A DNA stretch of 64,000 nt from positions 27,163,001 through 27,227,000 of the forward strand of contig NC_092673.1 of the NCBI RefSeq assembly GCF_964355755.1, in the 5' to 3' direction. The notes under the pieces are model-generated. The model had not been told where the DNA came from. It ran no database searches and saw only the letters and a program-made list of their open reading frames with translations. Source of the DNA: Antedon mediterranea (taxonomy: Eukaryota > Echinodermata > Crinoidea > Comatulida > Antedonidae). Within the stretch, counting starts at the first letter, position 1, and each line of letters opens with the position of its first letter. Positions 9,216-22,459 of the stretch are shown piece after piece. A program made the position numbers and the translations under genes.

Positions 9216-10590
9216 TTTAGATTTGGTGTATTTTTGCGTTAAATATTGAAACTTTATTAATGTTAAATTTGGACGAAATTGCATTTCTTTAAATGTTCAA
9301 TGACCATTTGACCTACAATGATGTCAATATATGTTACGTTTTATTTTTTCACAATGATAACAATTAGGCAACCTACGCAGTACATATTAATACCAAAAAT
9401 ATGCAAATGTGATCACTAAATACAAAGTTATTAGGAAAAATGTAACCCCTTACCCTATAATTGTTAATAATAATACTATTAACAGACAGAATGTCCTCAT
9501 AAATTCACAGAATATTTGTTTGTTAAATTCAATTTTCTTATTTATTGTGTCTATAGGTTTAAGAAAACATTAGTTTGCATAAGATATCTTGTATTTTTGT
9601 GTTTAAAATTGAAATTTATAAGCTAATTTAGAAGAAATTGCATTTTTGATTAAAGGTTATTGACCTTTGACCTCTAAAAGACATCAATAGATGTTCGATT
9701 CATTTTTTAAAAGCATATTACAATAAAGAAATCCATACACTACATACTGATAACAAGAAAATGTAAATCTGTTCACTAAATCTTAAGTTATTTGCAAAAA
9801 CGTTACCCCCTACCCCATTATTGTCAAAGATAACTAATGACGAACAAGTTTTGTTATAATGCACAGCATATTCAATTTAGAAAAAATGTTAAATTCAATT
9901 TTCTTATTTATTGTGTCTATAGGTTTAAGAAAACATTAGTTTGCATAAGATTTCCTGTATTTTTGTGTTTAAAATTGAAATTTATAAGCTAATTTAGAAG
10001 AAATTGCATTTTTTATTAAAGGTCAGTGACCTTTTGACCTCTAAAGATGTCAATAAATGCGGGATTCATTTTTAAAAAGTATATTACAATTAGGCAATCT
10101 ATACACTACATACTGATAGCAAGAAAATGCAAATCTGTTAACTAAATTGTAAGTTATTCGCAAAAATGTTACCCCCTACCCCATAATTGTAAACGATTAC
10201 AAATTACTAAAACAACAAATTTCTTCATAATACACAGCATATTCATATTTTGTTAATCTTTAACTTCAATTTTCTTCTTTATTGGGTCTATATGTTCATG
10301 AAAACATCAGTTTGCATAACATCTATTGTATTTTTTTGTGTAAAAAACTGAAAGTTATAAGTTAATATTAGACAAAAAATCATTTTTTACTAAAGTTCAA
10401 TGACCTTCTGATCTCTAATGGCGTCAATAATTGTTGGATTTACTTAGAAAAATATATTACACTTAAGCAGTCTATACACTACATATTGATACCAAGAAAA
10501 TGCAAATCTGTTCATTAAATCCCGAGTTATTAGCAAAAGTGTTACCCCCTACCCCAAAATTTTGTGGTGCATATTTTCCGTAGGCGGTGT
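8930..10590. repeat. Tandem array, five units of ~360-373 bp
   Basis: The landmark 'gttaccccYtaccc' occurs at about 9,077, 9,442, 9,802, 10,168 and 10,541, and the sequence between is homologous. Shared blocks include 'cttatttattgtgtctatagg' and a paired TGACCT motif. Units differ by perhaps 15-25 %, so the array is old. Confidence 0.85.
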
Positions 10591-10744
10591 TATATAATCC
10601 TAAAAAATTACTATTAAGCTGTACAATTGGCATTGCTATCATGGATTTCTGAAAAGTAGACATATTAAGCTTTCCAAAAATGTATGGTAGCATTTGCCAC
10701 CAATTTGATACTGCTTTCGCAAAAAACTGGACCTGGCCCATGGA

Positions 10745-13140
10745 CTATGGTGGATTTTTCGTCCAGATGGTTTTCTAATTTTTTATAGCCAGAGGCGTAA
10801 GTTAATTGCCACACGCGACCTCACAGTTGGAAGTACACGGTAGTTTCAGTCCCGTCCGAGATGGATCTATTGTCAATTTTTACTATTCAGAACACCAAGG
10901 CTAGCCAAAATAATTGGTTTTTTTTTCTGGTGTTGGAAGAGTTTCTGGTTTTCAGAATCTGAATAAGACAACTAAACATGAATAAGCAAAACACTCAATC
11001 AATACATAATTCAAAACACCAAGCCTTCTATAAAAAAACTAGGCCTTCATTATTTATTCAATTTTTTGATTACAATACTCTTTTGACACTAATAATAATA
11101 ATGTAGTTTTTAGTGGTAAATATTCACATTTTTTAGTGTAATATTAATTCTCTGAAGCAGGTCAAATTTTGCTAATAATAAAATATTTTTACCCATATTT
11201 TTGTCAAATTCTAGCAATAGAACAAGTCATTTAGCAACAGAACATTAAGACTCCGTGTGTAAAAGAGAAACAGATTGTTACTGTGAGGCTAAGAAAAACA
11301 TCACACAATAATTCTGAACAATGTATTCAATTACAGATTTCTGAAGCGCACAACATATTAACAAATTAAGGAATATGTAATTGGGTTAATTGCACAAGTG
11401 CAGCTAACCTTGATAATACAAACTTTTCAGATCTTACTTTTTTAATATTTCATACTCATCCAACAGCGAGCACAAACTCGCCAATTACAGGATGGACAAA
11501 CTATTTTATAATTTAACTTAGGCTACTTGCCTAATTGTTGTCATTTGAGGGTGCTGTGTCATGGAAACACCATTAATGGATAGGGGAGCATCCTTAGAAA
11601 TGTTATTCTATAGTGTCAGCCTATAATAAATATATACAGTACTACAATAAAATTACATTTGTTTCATGGTGAAATTTTATGCAAATATTACACTTGCTCA
11701 TTGTAGGAAGAGTGAGTTAATTCATAGAAATCATAGTGAACTGTGATAAATGATCAATTATTATTCCAGCATTCTCATAACAGAATTTAAAATGGTGTTA
11801 AAAACATTTAAAAAAAAGAAAATGTTGATGTAGGCCAACTATAGCCATGTTAAATTTCTAGAGCAATCAGACAATACACTTTATCAAAGGAATTGGTAAA
11901 GAACCCCAAAAACATAATGACATTTTTTATATTTATTTCTTTTTATATTTATAGATACGTATTTATTATATTATCACCTACTGTGGGGTTTGGTACCTCA
12001 CTTTGTCCTAAAATCTGTATTCAAAACAATTTTAGAATAATGGTAAGAATGCCATTTCAAAAGAATTGTCATGTGACGACGTACATGGAACTAGCATTTC
12101 AATTAATTGAAATGGCCTAATTTTACAATAGTTATTAAGATCAATTTGCTAAAATGGTTTTTGGAAATCTATTGCTGAAATTAAATTGAAGTCTTTAATA
12201 TGGGTTTTTTTTGTTTTTTCATTTCTTACAATTTCAGATAAAGAACAGATGGAGTCAACAAAGTGATCCATTTTCATAATAATTAATTAAAATAAAATAA
12301 AACTTAATTTATATGATTATTGAATATTGATGATTTTTTGGTGAATTTATTTTTCATGAAACATGTACGTATGGAGAATTATTTATAGCTTATTGTGAAC
12401 ACTGAAGATTTAATTGAACACAATTTCTAAATAGATATAAAAATCGTATAATGTATTTTCTTATAGGAACATAATGTGTATGCATTTTATTTTAAATGTT
12501 ATTAAATAAAGTATACTAAAATTACCATTATGATAAATAATTATATTATTCTCATTATACCATGTGTTTTGTTATTTGTTTCATGTATTTCTTTGTGAGA
12601 GCTTCTCGACTATTATACATTTATAAGTAATTTTTCTTCATTAATCTATCATGTTCTGTTTTGATGCTGTGTAGCAAATTCAATTAAATTTATATTTATT
12701 TAGCATGGTTCTTAACATTTTTTGTATTTGTGAGACAAAAAATGATGAACAAACATAAATACATAAACAGTTTATATAAATGTTATCACAATAAGCAGAA
12801 GAAGGGAATTAGATAATTTTGGATTTATAAAAGTCTAGTAAAAACCTGCTCAAGGTTGAATAAAAACTTGCTTGTTGAAAATGTATGCAGCATTTTGTTT
12901 TTGTAAATCGTTAAAGTTAAGAGTAAATAACTTAATGCAATAGGAAGACACACATACTACTTTGTGACAATTATGCTGCAGAACATTAATCTATTAAAAT
13001 TTTCACCCGAAGACTTTTACTAAATCAAATCAACATTGGATGATCCGTCACTATGAAACTCATAAGCGCAGAATAAAAACCGCTATACGCCTAGAGAATT
13101 TGCAGATTTTTTTTTTTCGCAAGTTGCGAAATTATTTTCT
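10745..13140. other. Non-coding AT-rich region
   Basis: No exon, RNA gene or sharp repeat is supported, apart from a short word shared with 7,908 at ~11,490. Reading frames are short and AT-driven. Confidence 0.5.
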
Positions 13141-13144
13141 GAAC

Positions 13145-13310
13145 TTAAAGACACTAAATCTATGTTTTTTACCTAATTTAAGGTTACCCACTACATTTTA
13201 TGTAAAAATAATTACCATATGGACCTATTGCAATATTTTTTTTCCTTTTTAAAAGGTTACAAATTTGAAAATTAAGTCGATTCTAATAGTGGCCCGCTAT
13301 AAATCCCAAC
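13145..13310 (+). repeat. Dispersed repeat, copy 1
   Basis: Aligns along its length with 32,570-32,745: 'ttttttacctaatttaagg', 'ggacctattgcaata', 'ttgattctaata' and 'ggccYgctata' in the same order. Diverged interspersed repeat without coding content. Confidence 0.65.
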
Positions 13311-13691
13311 ATGCACCACGCACGGATTGATATTTTCATATTGTGATGTGATGCACCCACTTCGATCAATCGTGTAAAAGGGTAAACAAATAAAAGAACC
13401 GTAACTTTTCAGCTAAAATACCAGATCTTGCCAAATTTGTATTAATGGAATCTGCCAAAAAAGGAAAGACAATTAATTCAGCAACGTCAGGCTAGGCCTA
13501 TAGTCAAAATAATACCTGAGGACACTTCCAACACACCAACAGCAACCGGGAATCCACAAAATTTTAGGATTCAGCCAAGTAGCCTTTTTTGTAATTAAAA
13601 TCTCATTACACGGAATCTCTTCGATGTTATACAACACACTTCTTGTAGGCGTGTTGAATATGCGTGTAATAGCGTGTTGTATAAACGGGGC

Positions 13692-15170
13692 CTTATGGAA
13701 TTAGAGGTATTTCATTGAATTGGTTTAATAGTTATTTGAAAGATAGAAAACAATATGTTGCATAAGGATCTTGTACATCGTCGACGATGGATATTACTTG
13801 CGGAGTGCCACAGGGATCTGTGCTTGGGCCATTGCTCTTCCTTATTTATGTTAATGATCTGGCTAATGTCAGTAACAAATTGCAAGTAATATCCTTCGCC
13901 TTTTGTGACTGGTTTATTTCAAACAAATTACTTATTAATACTCTTAAAACAAATTATTTAATTTTTCACAATTCTCAACGTAAACTAAAAGTTGATGACC
14001 TAAATATACTTCTTGACGGAATTCAAATTGAACGCAAAACTGAAACACTTTTTTTAGGTGTATATATTCATGAAAACCTCAAATGGACCAGTCATCAAAA
14101 TTACGTTTCGAAAAAAATATCAAGATCTATTAGTATTATTAACAGACTTAAGCATTTCTTCCCTCTAAATATTTTAATTTCTCTTTATAACACACTTGTA
14201 CTTCCTTATTTCCAGTATTGTAACATTATTTGGGCTGCAGATTACTCTTCTAATATTGCTAGATTAACTAAATTACAAAAACGTGCAGCTAGAATTATTA
14301 CTTTTTCACCATATAGAACCTCATCTGAACCCCTTTTTAAACGTCTTGGTATATTAAAATTAACGGATATCCACAATGTTCAAGTTGCCAGTTTTATGCT
14401 TAATTATTTTAAAAACCAACTTCCTATTTCTATGATTGATATGCTCTGTAAACGTACCAAATTTCACAATTACAATTTAAGAACTTCTCATGTAAACATT
14501 CCTTTTGCTAGACTTACTAAAACTAAATTTTTTATAACTATATCAGGTCCTAATTTGTGGAATCATATCCCACCAAATATCAAAACGTCAATATCATTAT
14601 TTACTTTCCGAAAAAAGTTAAAGAATCATTATATATCTAAATATTATACTGCTTAGTTAATATGCTTATTATCATTATTTATACTCATATACTATTTATG
14701 TCTTACACAAAATATTAGTTGTTGTTTATTATTGCAATCTTTAATCTATACTATATATAATGTATATATAGTATATACTATATATATACTGGAATTATAA
14801 TTTATGTATACATATTTTTTTTTTCATTTACCAATATCGGTAGTTATTTCATTTATAATTATCATGAAACTATTGAAATATAATTTAAATAATTTTTATA
14901 AAGAAGATGTTAGTTATGTTATTATACTGTAATTTTTTATCCTAAATTATATAATTATATATTCTAGGTTATTTTTATTTTTTTAGTAATGTGTTTTGTT
15001 GTGGGTCCCTACGAGACAAGTTTTTAACTTCTAGAAGGGATCCATGATAATAATGACTACCAATTACTGCTTTATCTATGTTCACTTTATTATCTTTTTT
15101 CTATTTTGTATATATTCATTCATTATTATCTAAATAAATATTATCTAAAAATAAAAATAAAACCGATTTT
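13692..15170 (+). mobile_element. Dead 5'-truncated LINE (CR1/Jockey-like)
   Basis: The reading frame runs from YGIRGISLNWFNSYL through an in-frame TAA (YVA*GSC), then CGVPQGSVLGPLLFLIYVND to a C-terminal tail with LWNHIPPNIKTS and FRKKLKNHY. An AT-rich 3' UTR and A-rich end follow. The copy is 5'-truncated near 13,692. Confidence 0.85.
13787..14656 (+). pseudogene. LINE reverse transcriptase, catalytic motif deleted
   Basis: 289 codons after the stop. Motif 4 (GVPQGSVLGPLLFLIYVNDL) is intact. Where the FADD catalytic motif and its following helix belong, the sequence jumps from VISFA straight to FCDWFISNKL, so the two catalytic Asp residues are missing. The thumb region (FLGVYIHENLKW) and the C-terminal domain remain. 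In active relatives this enzyme copies the element's RNA into DNA at a nicked target. Nonfunctional; CR1/Jockey-like by motif, clade not certain. Confidence 0.85.
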
Positions 15171-15351
15171 TATATTATACAATTTGTTTGATAAAAATTA
15201 TGCATTACATACTAAGATACTATAAATTGATTTATACCAGGTACATATAAACATTCACATTGTCTTCTTATATGGCATTTTGCCAAGTAGCCTATATTAC
15301 TTGCTTTGTATGTTTCATTGGATAATAAATTCTCCACAATATTTCAAGTAA

Positions 15352-15570
15352 TTGTTTATTTTTAGAAATATAGAAAGACAGACCATGCCTATTGATTTTC
15401 AAGAAGCAAACATATTTGGCACATTTGGCAATATGACCCCACTCTATGACTCCACTCCTATCCCCAACCCCTCAAAGTGCGTAAACATTCTGGAATGTTT
15501 TAGGACAAGATTTCTTCGATTTTTAGGTTGCTTTGCTAGGCATGATAAACAAAATATTTTAAAGTTTTAA
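15352..15570 (+). other. Possible unassigned exon
   Basis: A T-rich TTTATTTTTAG precedes an open segment (RQTMPIDFQEANIFGTFG, then PIPNPSKC) with a GTAAAC donor at ~15,481. No domain is recognised and there is no partner exon. Chance is as likely. Confidence 0.15.
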
Positions 15571-17890
15571 AGCGCTTTGAAAAAAAAATAAAATTTTGGT
15601 TTAATTATATAAAGATTGACAATAATTGTGAAATGGCGTGAGATATTAGGTGTGTGGCATAAGAAGTCAAGAAGCTTGAGCCTCACGCCAGATTTGAGAA
15701 ACTTGATGTGTGTGTGTGCTTTTTTGTAATTCTCACATTCTCTATACATAAACTCAACTACTGTATGTTAGTTACACCAAGGAATTTTCTCATATCATAG
15801 GTCACTGTAATTGCCATATTTATTTGCTATTAAGCATGTATTTAATGTGATGAAATTAATAAATAACTTTAAGTATAGAATATCAAATAATCTACAACCC
15901 TACCTGCTGACAAAAGTAATAACTAACAGTTTTGATGTTCATAAAAGTCAGCTTATCAGGCTTATAGTGAAAAATATCGCGGTAATTTAATATGAAAATT
16001 ATATTAACTGTAAGAAACATCTATCAAATAAATCAACTAAATAGAATTAAATTTTCCAAGAAATTTATTAAAACGATTTATCTGTTGGCTGTGAAGAGGG
16101 GGTGCTAGAGGCCCAGGAGAAAAGAGAAAAGAAGATCAGATGTCTTAAACTGGGTATTTTAAATTTGTTAGCATTTATTACCGACTATTACCGACGTATT
16201 CTTCTATATATTTTTATGATGAAATCTTCAACCCAAATGTAGGGTAATGAAATTCAAACTACTATAAATTCATAATTCTTCAATTAGTTATTGTAGTTTG
16301 TATAATTGAAAGTAAGTAATATACTTAACAAGGCCATATACATGGCTGCAGTCGCGTGCTCAAATTTGAGTTAGTGTTTACCGACCAACTGACTGACCAA
16401 CCGACCGACATAGTGAGCAATAGACTCGTGTTTGTACGCTACTAATAATTGAATCATGGCCCTGGTGCAACAATCAGGAGCTTTCGATCTGTGAAAATAT
16501 GTCATGTTAGTTAATTTTGTGCGCATGCGGAAATATTGGGGAAATGTTTCCTCTATCTCCACCTTGACACAACTTTGATATGTTTTCTAGGTCCAGACGA
16601 CCGACGATACATCAATTGACCTGACCTAGGTTGGTCATCGGTCCTCGGTCGTTGCAAATCGAAAGTTTTCTATTAACTCCAGTACTAAGTGTAGCTGAGT
16701 TAGCTTGGGTAGTTGACCAAGTGAAATGAAAGGTTTTACATTGGACATATTCTGGTCAAACTTGCTGGCCACTCAGTTAGTTATAAAGTCCAGTGCGCAT
16801 AATGCAATGGTAATTGAACATATCCAATGATGCAGTGTACCATCTTCCCTACATTTTTAATCATCTTCTTAATATATTTATAAGCGAAAATACCCATATA
16901 TAGAAATCATCCCTAATTGACGATAACACACACTCAAACACAGGCTGTACTGTAATCATTAAGTCAGAAATTTAAATTTCCATATTTTTCAACCAAATAT
17001 GATTAAAGTGGAAACATGCTAAAATCCAATTGTAAAATGGTAAACCAATTCCATTAGGTAAACTAATGTTGAATCTGTAAAGAACAGAATAACTACCCTG
17101 GGAATTATCCAGGGACTTATGCAACATAGAGTGTTTGGGATAGGCTAAGAAACATTATTTAATCATGGTAAAATGTGTTTTTTGCATCTCCGTAAATTTA
17201 AGATATTAATAATTCAACTGATACTGTCTTATCCAATTATATGTTTGATTATTGTATTAATACACTGGAAAATAATTGTCATCTTAAACCTTGGTCATCC
17301 ATATAAATGGTCACGTTTCTTTAAAAAACCTTATACTAGGACGATAACGAACGACGATAAGATAAAATAATCATTCATTTTTGTCTAAAGAAAACAAGAA
17401 ATGTTTTCATCCCAGAACTATTATGAATAACCATTTCTTACTGTCTTTGAAGAAAACAACGATACAATGATTAAATTTGATTCAAGTGGCTGTAGGAGTA
17501 ATTTTTTAGGCAGCAGCAGAAACAGAGTGCAAAATGTAATTCCAGTCAAGTGAAATTTGCTTAAGAACACTCACTTAATTGAGTGTTATCAGTACAGTTA
17601 TCAACGTACAATTTTTAGCTGCAATGCAAAATATTGATTATTTTGATTGACAGTCCTCATTTTTCTTCCAAGACCTCATATTGAATACATTTTTAAAAAT
17701 GCAGTCCGTTGTTAAATATGTAATTTAACTTGAAATAAAACTGATATTCTGAGTTATTGACAGAAACACACCCAAACTGTTATCAAACAAAGATAACAAT
17801 AATCCATAAATTTGAACAACAAAGGAAAACCTATCTTGTCGGCAGAAAGAAAGCATCTAAGAAATAGTATTGTTGTGTATAGGTTTTATA
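15571..17890. other. Non-coding region with (GACC/ACCG)n-like patches
   Basis: 16,378-16,412 and 16,590-16,665 carry irregular 'accgaccaaccgaccgac' words on opposite strands, probably one dispersed repeat. The rest shows no supported feature. Confidence 0.45.
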
Positions 17891-17896
17891 GTACTA

Positions 17897-18557
17897 CGAA
17901 AGCCCATTAATGCCATTTTAAGTGTATGTTTTTCGAACGTAATCCGTTCTAACGAATTAGTAATTCGTTGGAACGGATTAATAATCTGTTCAAACGAATT
18001 AGTAATCCGTTCAAACGAATTGAAACATATACAACAAGTGCCATTTAAAGTATATGTTGTAATTCGTTTAAACGGATTACTAATCCGTTCAAACGAATTA
18101 CTAATTTGTTTAAACGGATTACTAATTTGTTCAAACGAATTACTAATTCGTTCAAACGAATTACTAATTTGTTTAAACAAATTATTAATTTGTTTAAACG
18201 AATTAATAATTTGTTTAAACGGATTACTAATTCGTTTGAACGAACTAGTAATCCGTTTAAACAAATTATTAATTCGTTTAAACAAATTAGTAATTCGTTT
18301 GAACGAATTAATAATTCGTTTGAACAAATTAGTAATCCGTTTAAACAAATTAGTAATTCGTTTGAACGGATTAGTAATCCGTTTAAACGAATTACAACAT
18401 ATACTTTAAATGGCACTTGTTGTATATGTTGCAATTCGTTTGAACGGATTACTAATTCGTTTGAACAGATTATTAATCCGTTCAAACGAATTACTAATTC
18501 GTTAGAACGGATTACGTTCGAAAAACATATACTTAAAATGGCATTAATGGGCTTTCG
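17897..18557. mobile_element. Foldback element 1 with 21-bp self-complementary repeats
   Basis: Terminal inverted repeats start 'cgaaagcccattaatgcc' and continue through 'ttttcgaacgtaatccgtt' (left 17,897-17,970, right 18,490-18,557). Inside, 21-bp units alternate a GTTTAAAC-like 8-mer with a 13-mer such as GAATTAGTAATTC. Two inverted spacers ('gtgccatttaaagtatatg') sit symmetrically. All long reading frames here are products of the 7-codon periodicity and are not genes. Confidence 0.9.
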
Positions 18558-19302
18558 TAACATATTCTTTAAATGGCACTTGTTGTATATGTTGCAATTG
18601 GTTTGAACAGATTACTAATTCGTTTGAACAGATTACTAATCCGTTCAAACGAATTACTAATTTGTTTAAACAGATTAATAATCTGTTCAAACGAATTAGG
18701 AATCCGTCCAAACGGATTAGTAATTTGTTTAAACGGATTACTAATCTGTTTAAACGAATTACTAATTCGTTTAAACGAATTAGTAATCCGTTTAAACAAA
18801 TTATTAATTTGTTTAAACAAATTACTAATTTGTTTAAACAGATTACTAATTCGTTCAAACGAATTACTAATTCGTTCAAACAGATTAGTAATCCGTTTAA
18901 ACAAATTATTAATTTGTTTAAACAAATTATTAATTTGTTTAAACGGATTACTAATTCGTTTGAACGAATTAGTAATCCGTTTAAACAAATTATTAATTCG
19001 TTTAAACGAATTAGTAATCCGTTTAAACAAATTAGTAATTCGTTTGAACGAATTAGTAATTCGTTTGAACAAATTAGTAATCCGTTTAAACAAATTAGTA
19101 ATTCGTTTGAACGGATTAGTAATCCGTTCAAACGAATTACAACATATACTTTAAATGGCACTTGTTGTATATGTTGCAATTCGTTTGAACGGATTACTAA
19201 TTCGTTTGAACAGATTATTAATCCGTTCAAACGAATTACTAATTCGTTAGAACGGATTACGTTCGAAAAACATATACTTCAAATGGCATTAATGGGCTTT
19301 CG
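18558..19302. mobile_element. Foldback element 2, left end truncated
   Basis: Same 21-bp units, spacer and right TIR as element 1, ending at 'gggctttcg' (19,294-19,302). The left TIR is missing: it begins in the subterminal spacer ('tttaaatggcacttgttg'). The junction with element 1 suggests tandem insertion or unequal exchange. Confidence 0.85.
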
Positions 19303-19975
19303 AAGGATCCACCCCTGCCACCATCTTTAAGCATGTTTAATAAAAATATTACCAAACAATGTAACATAGTAAATGAAATGAAAAAATCTAGGACTCTCTC
19401 ATCTTCATCCGACACTATTGAGTAAAAGTGCGATTTATAAAGTACTACTCCTCCCTTATTCGTTGTAGTATTGAGCTGGGATTTGGCATGAATATACTAC
19501 AGGGACATGTCCTCAAAGCGGATTTGTAAATTTCAAACCGGATGCAGCCATATGACGTCTCGAAGAAGGTACCATAGCTGTATAAACTATTGGTAGCAAG
19601 GTTATTAATGTGTATGTGACGTCACATCCCGTCTTATAACGTCATTACAGCTTCTTTTACTGTACCCCGAGTATCGCACATTCGTGCTTGTTTAGTTTTT
19701 AAAGATGAATGTTAACATCATTTGACATTCTATATTTTGGTTAGAAATGTTTTTAAAAACATGATTTCATTTAACTTTTAGCCTTTAAAACATACAAATC
19801 TACTCTTGATCAACCCAATGCAAAGCTACAGTACCTTCCTAAACCACATTCAATTCAAATTGATTTCAATTTCAATAGAATAACATATGGGAATGACCAT
19901 AGATTACAGTAATATACAGTAAAATCTCTATGGTATGACATCACTGATTTATAGCACACACTATAATATATATAT
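19303..19975. other. Non-coding region
   Basis: No feature supported. Less AT-rich than average around 19,430-19,680. Confidence 0.5.
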
Positions 19976-20470
19976 ATATATATATGGAATATATACCGTA
20001 TAATATCTACAATCAAGATAAATATACATCTGCCAAGTATATACATCTGCCAAGTATATACCGTATTTACCATATATATATACGGTATATTTTTGGCAGC
20101 GGAAGCAGCGGTCACAAAAAATATAACATATTTTCGCTACCAAATTTGTGGATAAAATACGGTATTTATAACTATATACCGTATTTTGGGTACCCATTTC
20201 TGCTGCCAATAAAAAAAAATACCATCTTTTATATTATACCGTATTTTGAGGATGCAGCAGAAACAGGCCCAATACCCATTTTGCTGCCACAAAAACATAC
20301 TGTATATAAATGTACCACCTAGGCCTACAGATTACGGTATATTCTTGAAAGCAGAAATAGGGTCTAAGACTTTGTGGTATAGTAAAAATGAACAAAAACC
20401 ATCTGTAGGAAAATTTATATGAGTTGTGGGTCACATGTGAAAGAATACGGTACTAAATATACGGTAGTGC
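19976..20470. repeat. Nested MITE cluster (TATACCGTAT / TTTCTGCTGCC)
   Basis: At least five copies of 'tacggtat' or its complement and four of '(t)gctgcca' in both orientations, the same words as at 5,965-6,140. Probably several nested or broken short palindromic MITEs. Confidence 0.7.
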
Positions 20471-21760
20471 AGTATACAATAATACTAATGTATCAAATAG
20501 GCCTCTGGGTTTACGTAAAAGCTTAATTTTGCGTCATTATAAAGACGAAATAGATCATAACGGACAATGGCAAGCTTACCTTTCATATCATCACTTCCTG
20601 TTAAACAACATAAAAATAGTTTACAAGGGGTCAAATACAGGTTTAATTGGAATAGCATTCTCTTTTTGTTTTTATAGCATCATTTAATGGCCTATTGTGA
20701 TAAATTTGAGAGAAAAACAACAGAAATGAAAAAATTAAAGTATAAGTAGGGCACGCCAATCAGTGATCAATCACAAATGACTAAATCATAATGTCCTTGA
20801 CTTGGTAGGAGGAAAACCTAACTAATTATTCACTAGAATGGTACACACATGTCACATTTTGTATACCAAACTGTAGCGAGATTGAATCTTAAATTGTGTG
20901 AAATGTCATTACCTAATTGGTCATTTTTCTTTGGGAAAAATTTCAAATAATGTACTTTCAATTTCATCGAAGCGTAAAAATTAAATGTTTAATAAAAGAA
21001 TGATGACAAATATATATTAACTCTATACAGTACATCCTATTCCTAAATTGTGTGAATGTCAGTACATCATTAGTCAATTTTCTTTTGGAAAAATTTCAAT
21101 TAAAGTACACTCTAAATTTAATTGAAGCGTAAAAATTAAATGTTTACAGTATGATATGTAGAAACACTCATTTTGTTAACATTTCAAGCCATTTTCTTCT
21201 TTTGGCTAATTTTAAATTTATTAAAGGAGGGTAACAATTATTTATAAAGAATTAAATCTACATTTCACTGTAGTAAAACATTATTTGTTACAATTTCGAA
21301 CTGTTTGACCTTCATCATTTAAATTGAAAATTTGAAAAATACTGCTGTCAAGCGAGAGTAAATTTTTAATATTATTAAAATATATTTCCTTTGTTTGAGT
21401 AATGAAAAAAAAGTTCAAAATGTCATGTAGTAGATGGTCATACAGCTGCAGATAAAATTAATATCATAAAAATAATGTAATGAAAAAAAAAGTGTCCACA
21501 ATATACTCGAGGAGAATAGTTTTCTTTAATATTATAACTAAATTTTACATATTAATGTTGTTTTACAGTAAGTTGACCAATTCCAATTCGAACATTGTTA
21601 AATTAACCAACACCAATGGTTATTTCAAACACCGCCTGCTCGGTAGAACTTACCTTGGTCTCGGTAAAACTAACAATGCTGACGTGTCAGACTCAGTTTT
21701 TAAAAAAGACTTTCACCATGCGATTCAATCGTAGCTTTTAACATCATGGTAAAACTACCC
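20471..21760. other. Non-coding, one diverged internal duplication
   Basis: 20,890-20,990 and 21,035-21,140 share 'aaattgtgtgaatgtc' and 'cgtaaaaattaaatgttta' as a degenerate direct repeat. Nothing else is supported. Confidence 0.45.
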
Positions 21761-21769
21761 TATAAAAAA

Positions 21770-22450
21770 AATCGTCGGGACGGGATCCGGTAAAATCCCG
21801 CGGGATTTTCGGGCGGTATTTCCGGTCGGGAATCCCGGAAAAATCGGGATATTTTCGGGATTTCCGACCGGGAAATTAGCGAAATTGTGTTCGGGATTTT
21901 TGCGATATTCACGGCCGGGATCCCGGTCATCCCGCGGGATTTTCGGGCGGTATTCCCGGATTTTACCGGGATCCCGATAAAAATATCCCAATTTTTTACG
22001 ACCTTTAAATCGGGATTTTTGCGATATTCACGGCCGGGATCCCGGTCATCCCGCGGGATTTTCGGGCGGTATTCCCGGTTTTTACCGGGATCCCGGTAAC
22101 AAATATCCCGATTTTTGCCACCATTTTAATCGGGATTTTTGCGATATTCACGGCCGGGATCCCGGTCATCCCGCGGGATTTTCGGGCGGTATTCCCGGTT
22201 TTTACCGGGATCCCAATAATAAAATATCTCGATTTTTTTGGCGAAATTTTAATCGGGATAATGCGCAAAAACGAACGGGATTTTTAACCGGGATATCGAT
22301 CGGGATCCCGCCAAGAATCCCGACCGGGATATCGATCGGGATCCCGCCAAGAATCCCGATCGATATTCCGGTTAAAAATCCCGTTCGTTTTTGCGCATTA
22401 TCCCGATTAAAATTTCGCCAAAATATCGAGATGTTTTTTATTGGGATTTA
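21770..22450. repeat. GC-rich CGGGATCCCG array ending in a palindrome
   Basis: Three ~120-bp units (starts ~21,892, 22,011, 22,131) contain 'ggccgggatcccggtcatcc' and 'gggattttcgggcgg'. They run into a palindrome with ~100-bp arms (22,205-22,305 and 22,345-22,450). The block is CpG-rich in an AT-rich neighbourhood. Translated frames rich in Arg, Pro and Gly are by-products. Confidence 0.85.
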
Positions 22451-22459
22451 AGTGCCATC

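Noticed and set aside
17930-19270. CRISPR-like spaced repeats
   Set aside because: Repeats are contiguous 21-mers without unique spacers, in animal DNA.
17857-19330. Eight long overlapping open frames with 7-residue repeats on both strands
   Set aside because: They result from the 21-bp self-complementary repeat. Both strands and several frames are open together, with no start context or splice structure.
21755-22268. Arg/Pro/Gly-rich frames
   Set aside because: By-product of the CGGGATCCCG tandem repeat and open on both strands.
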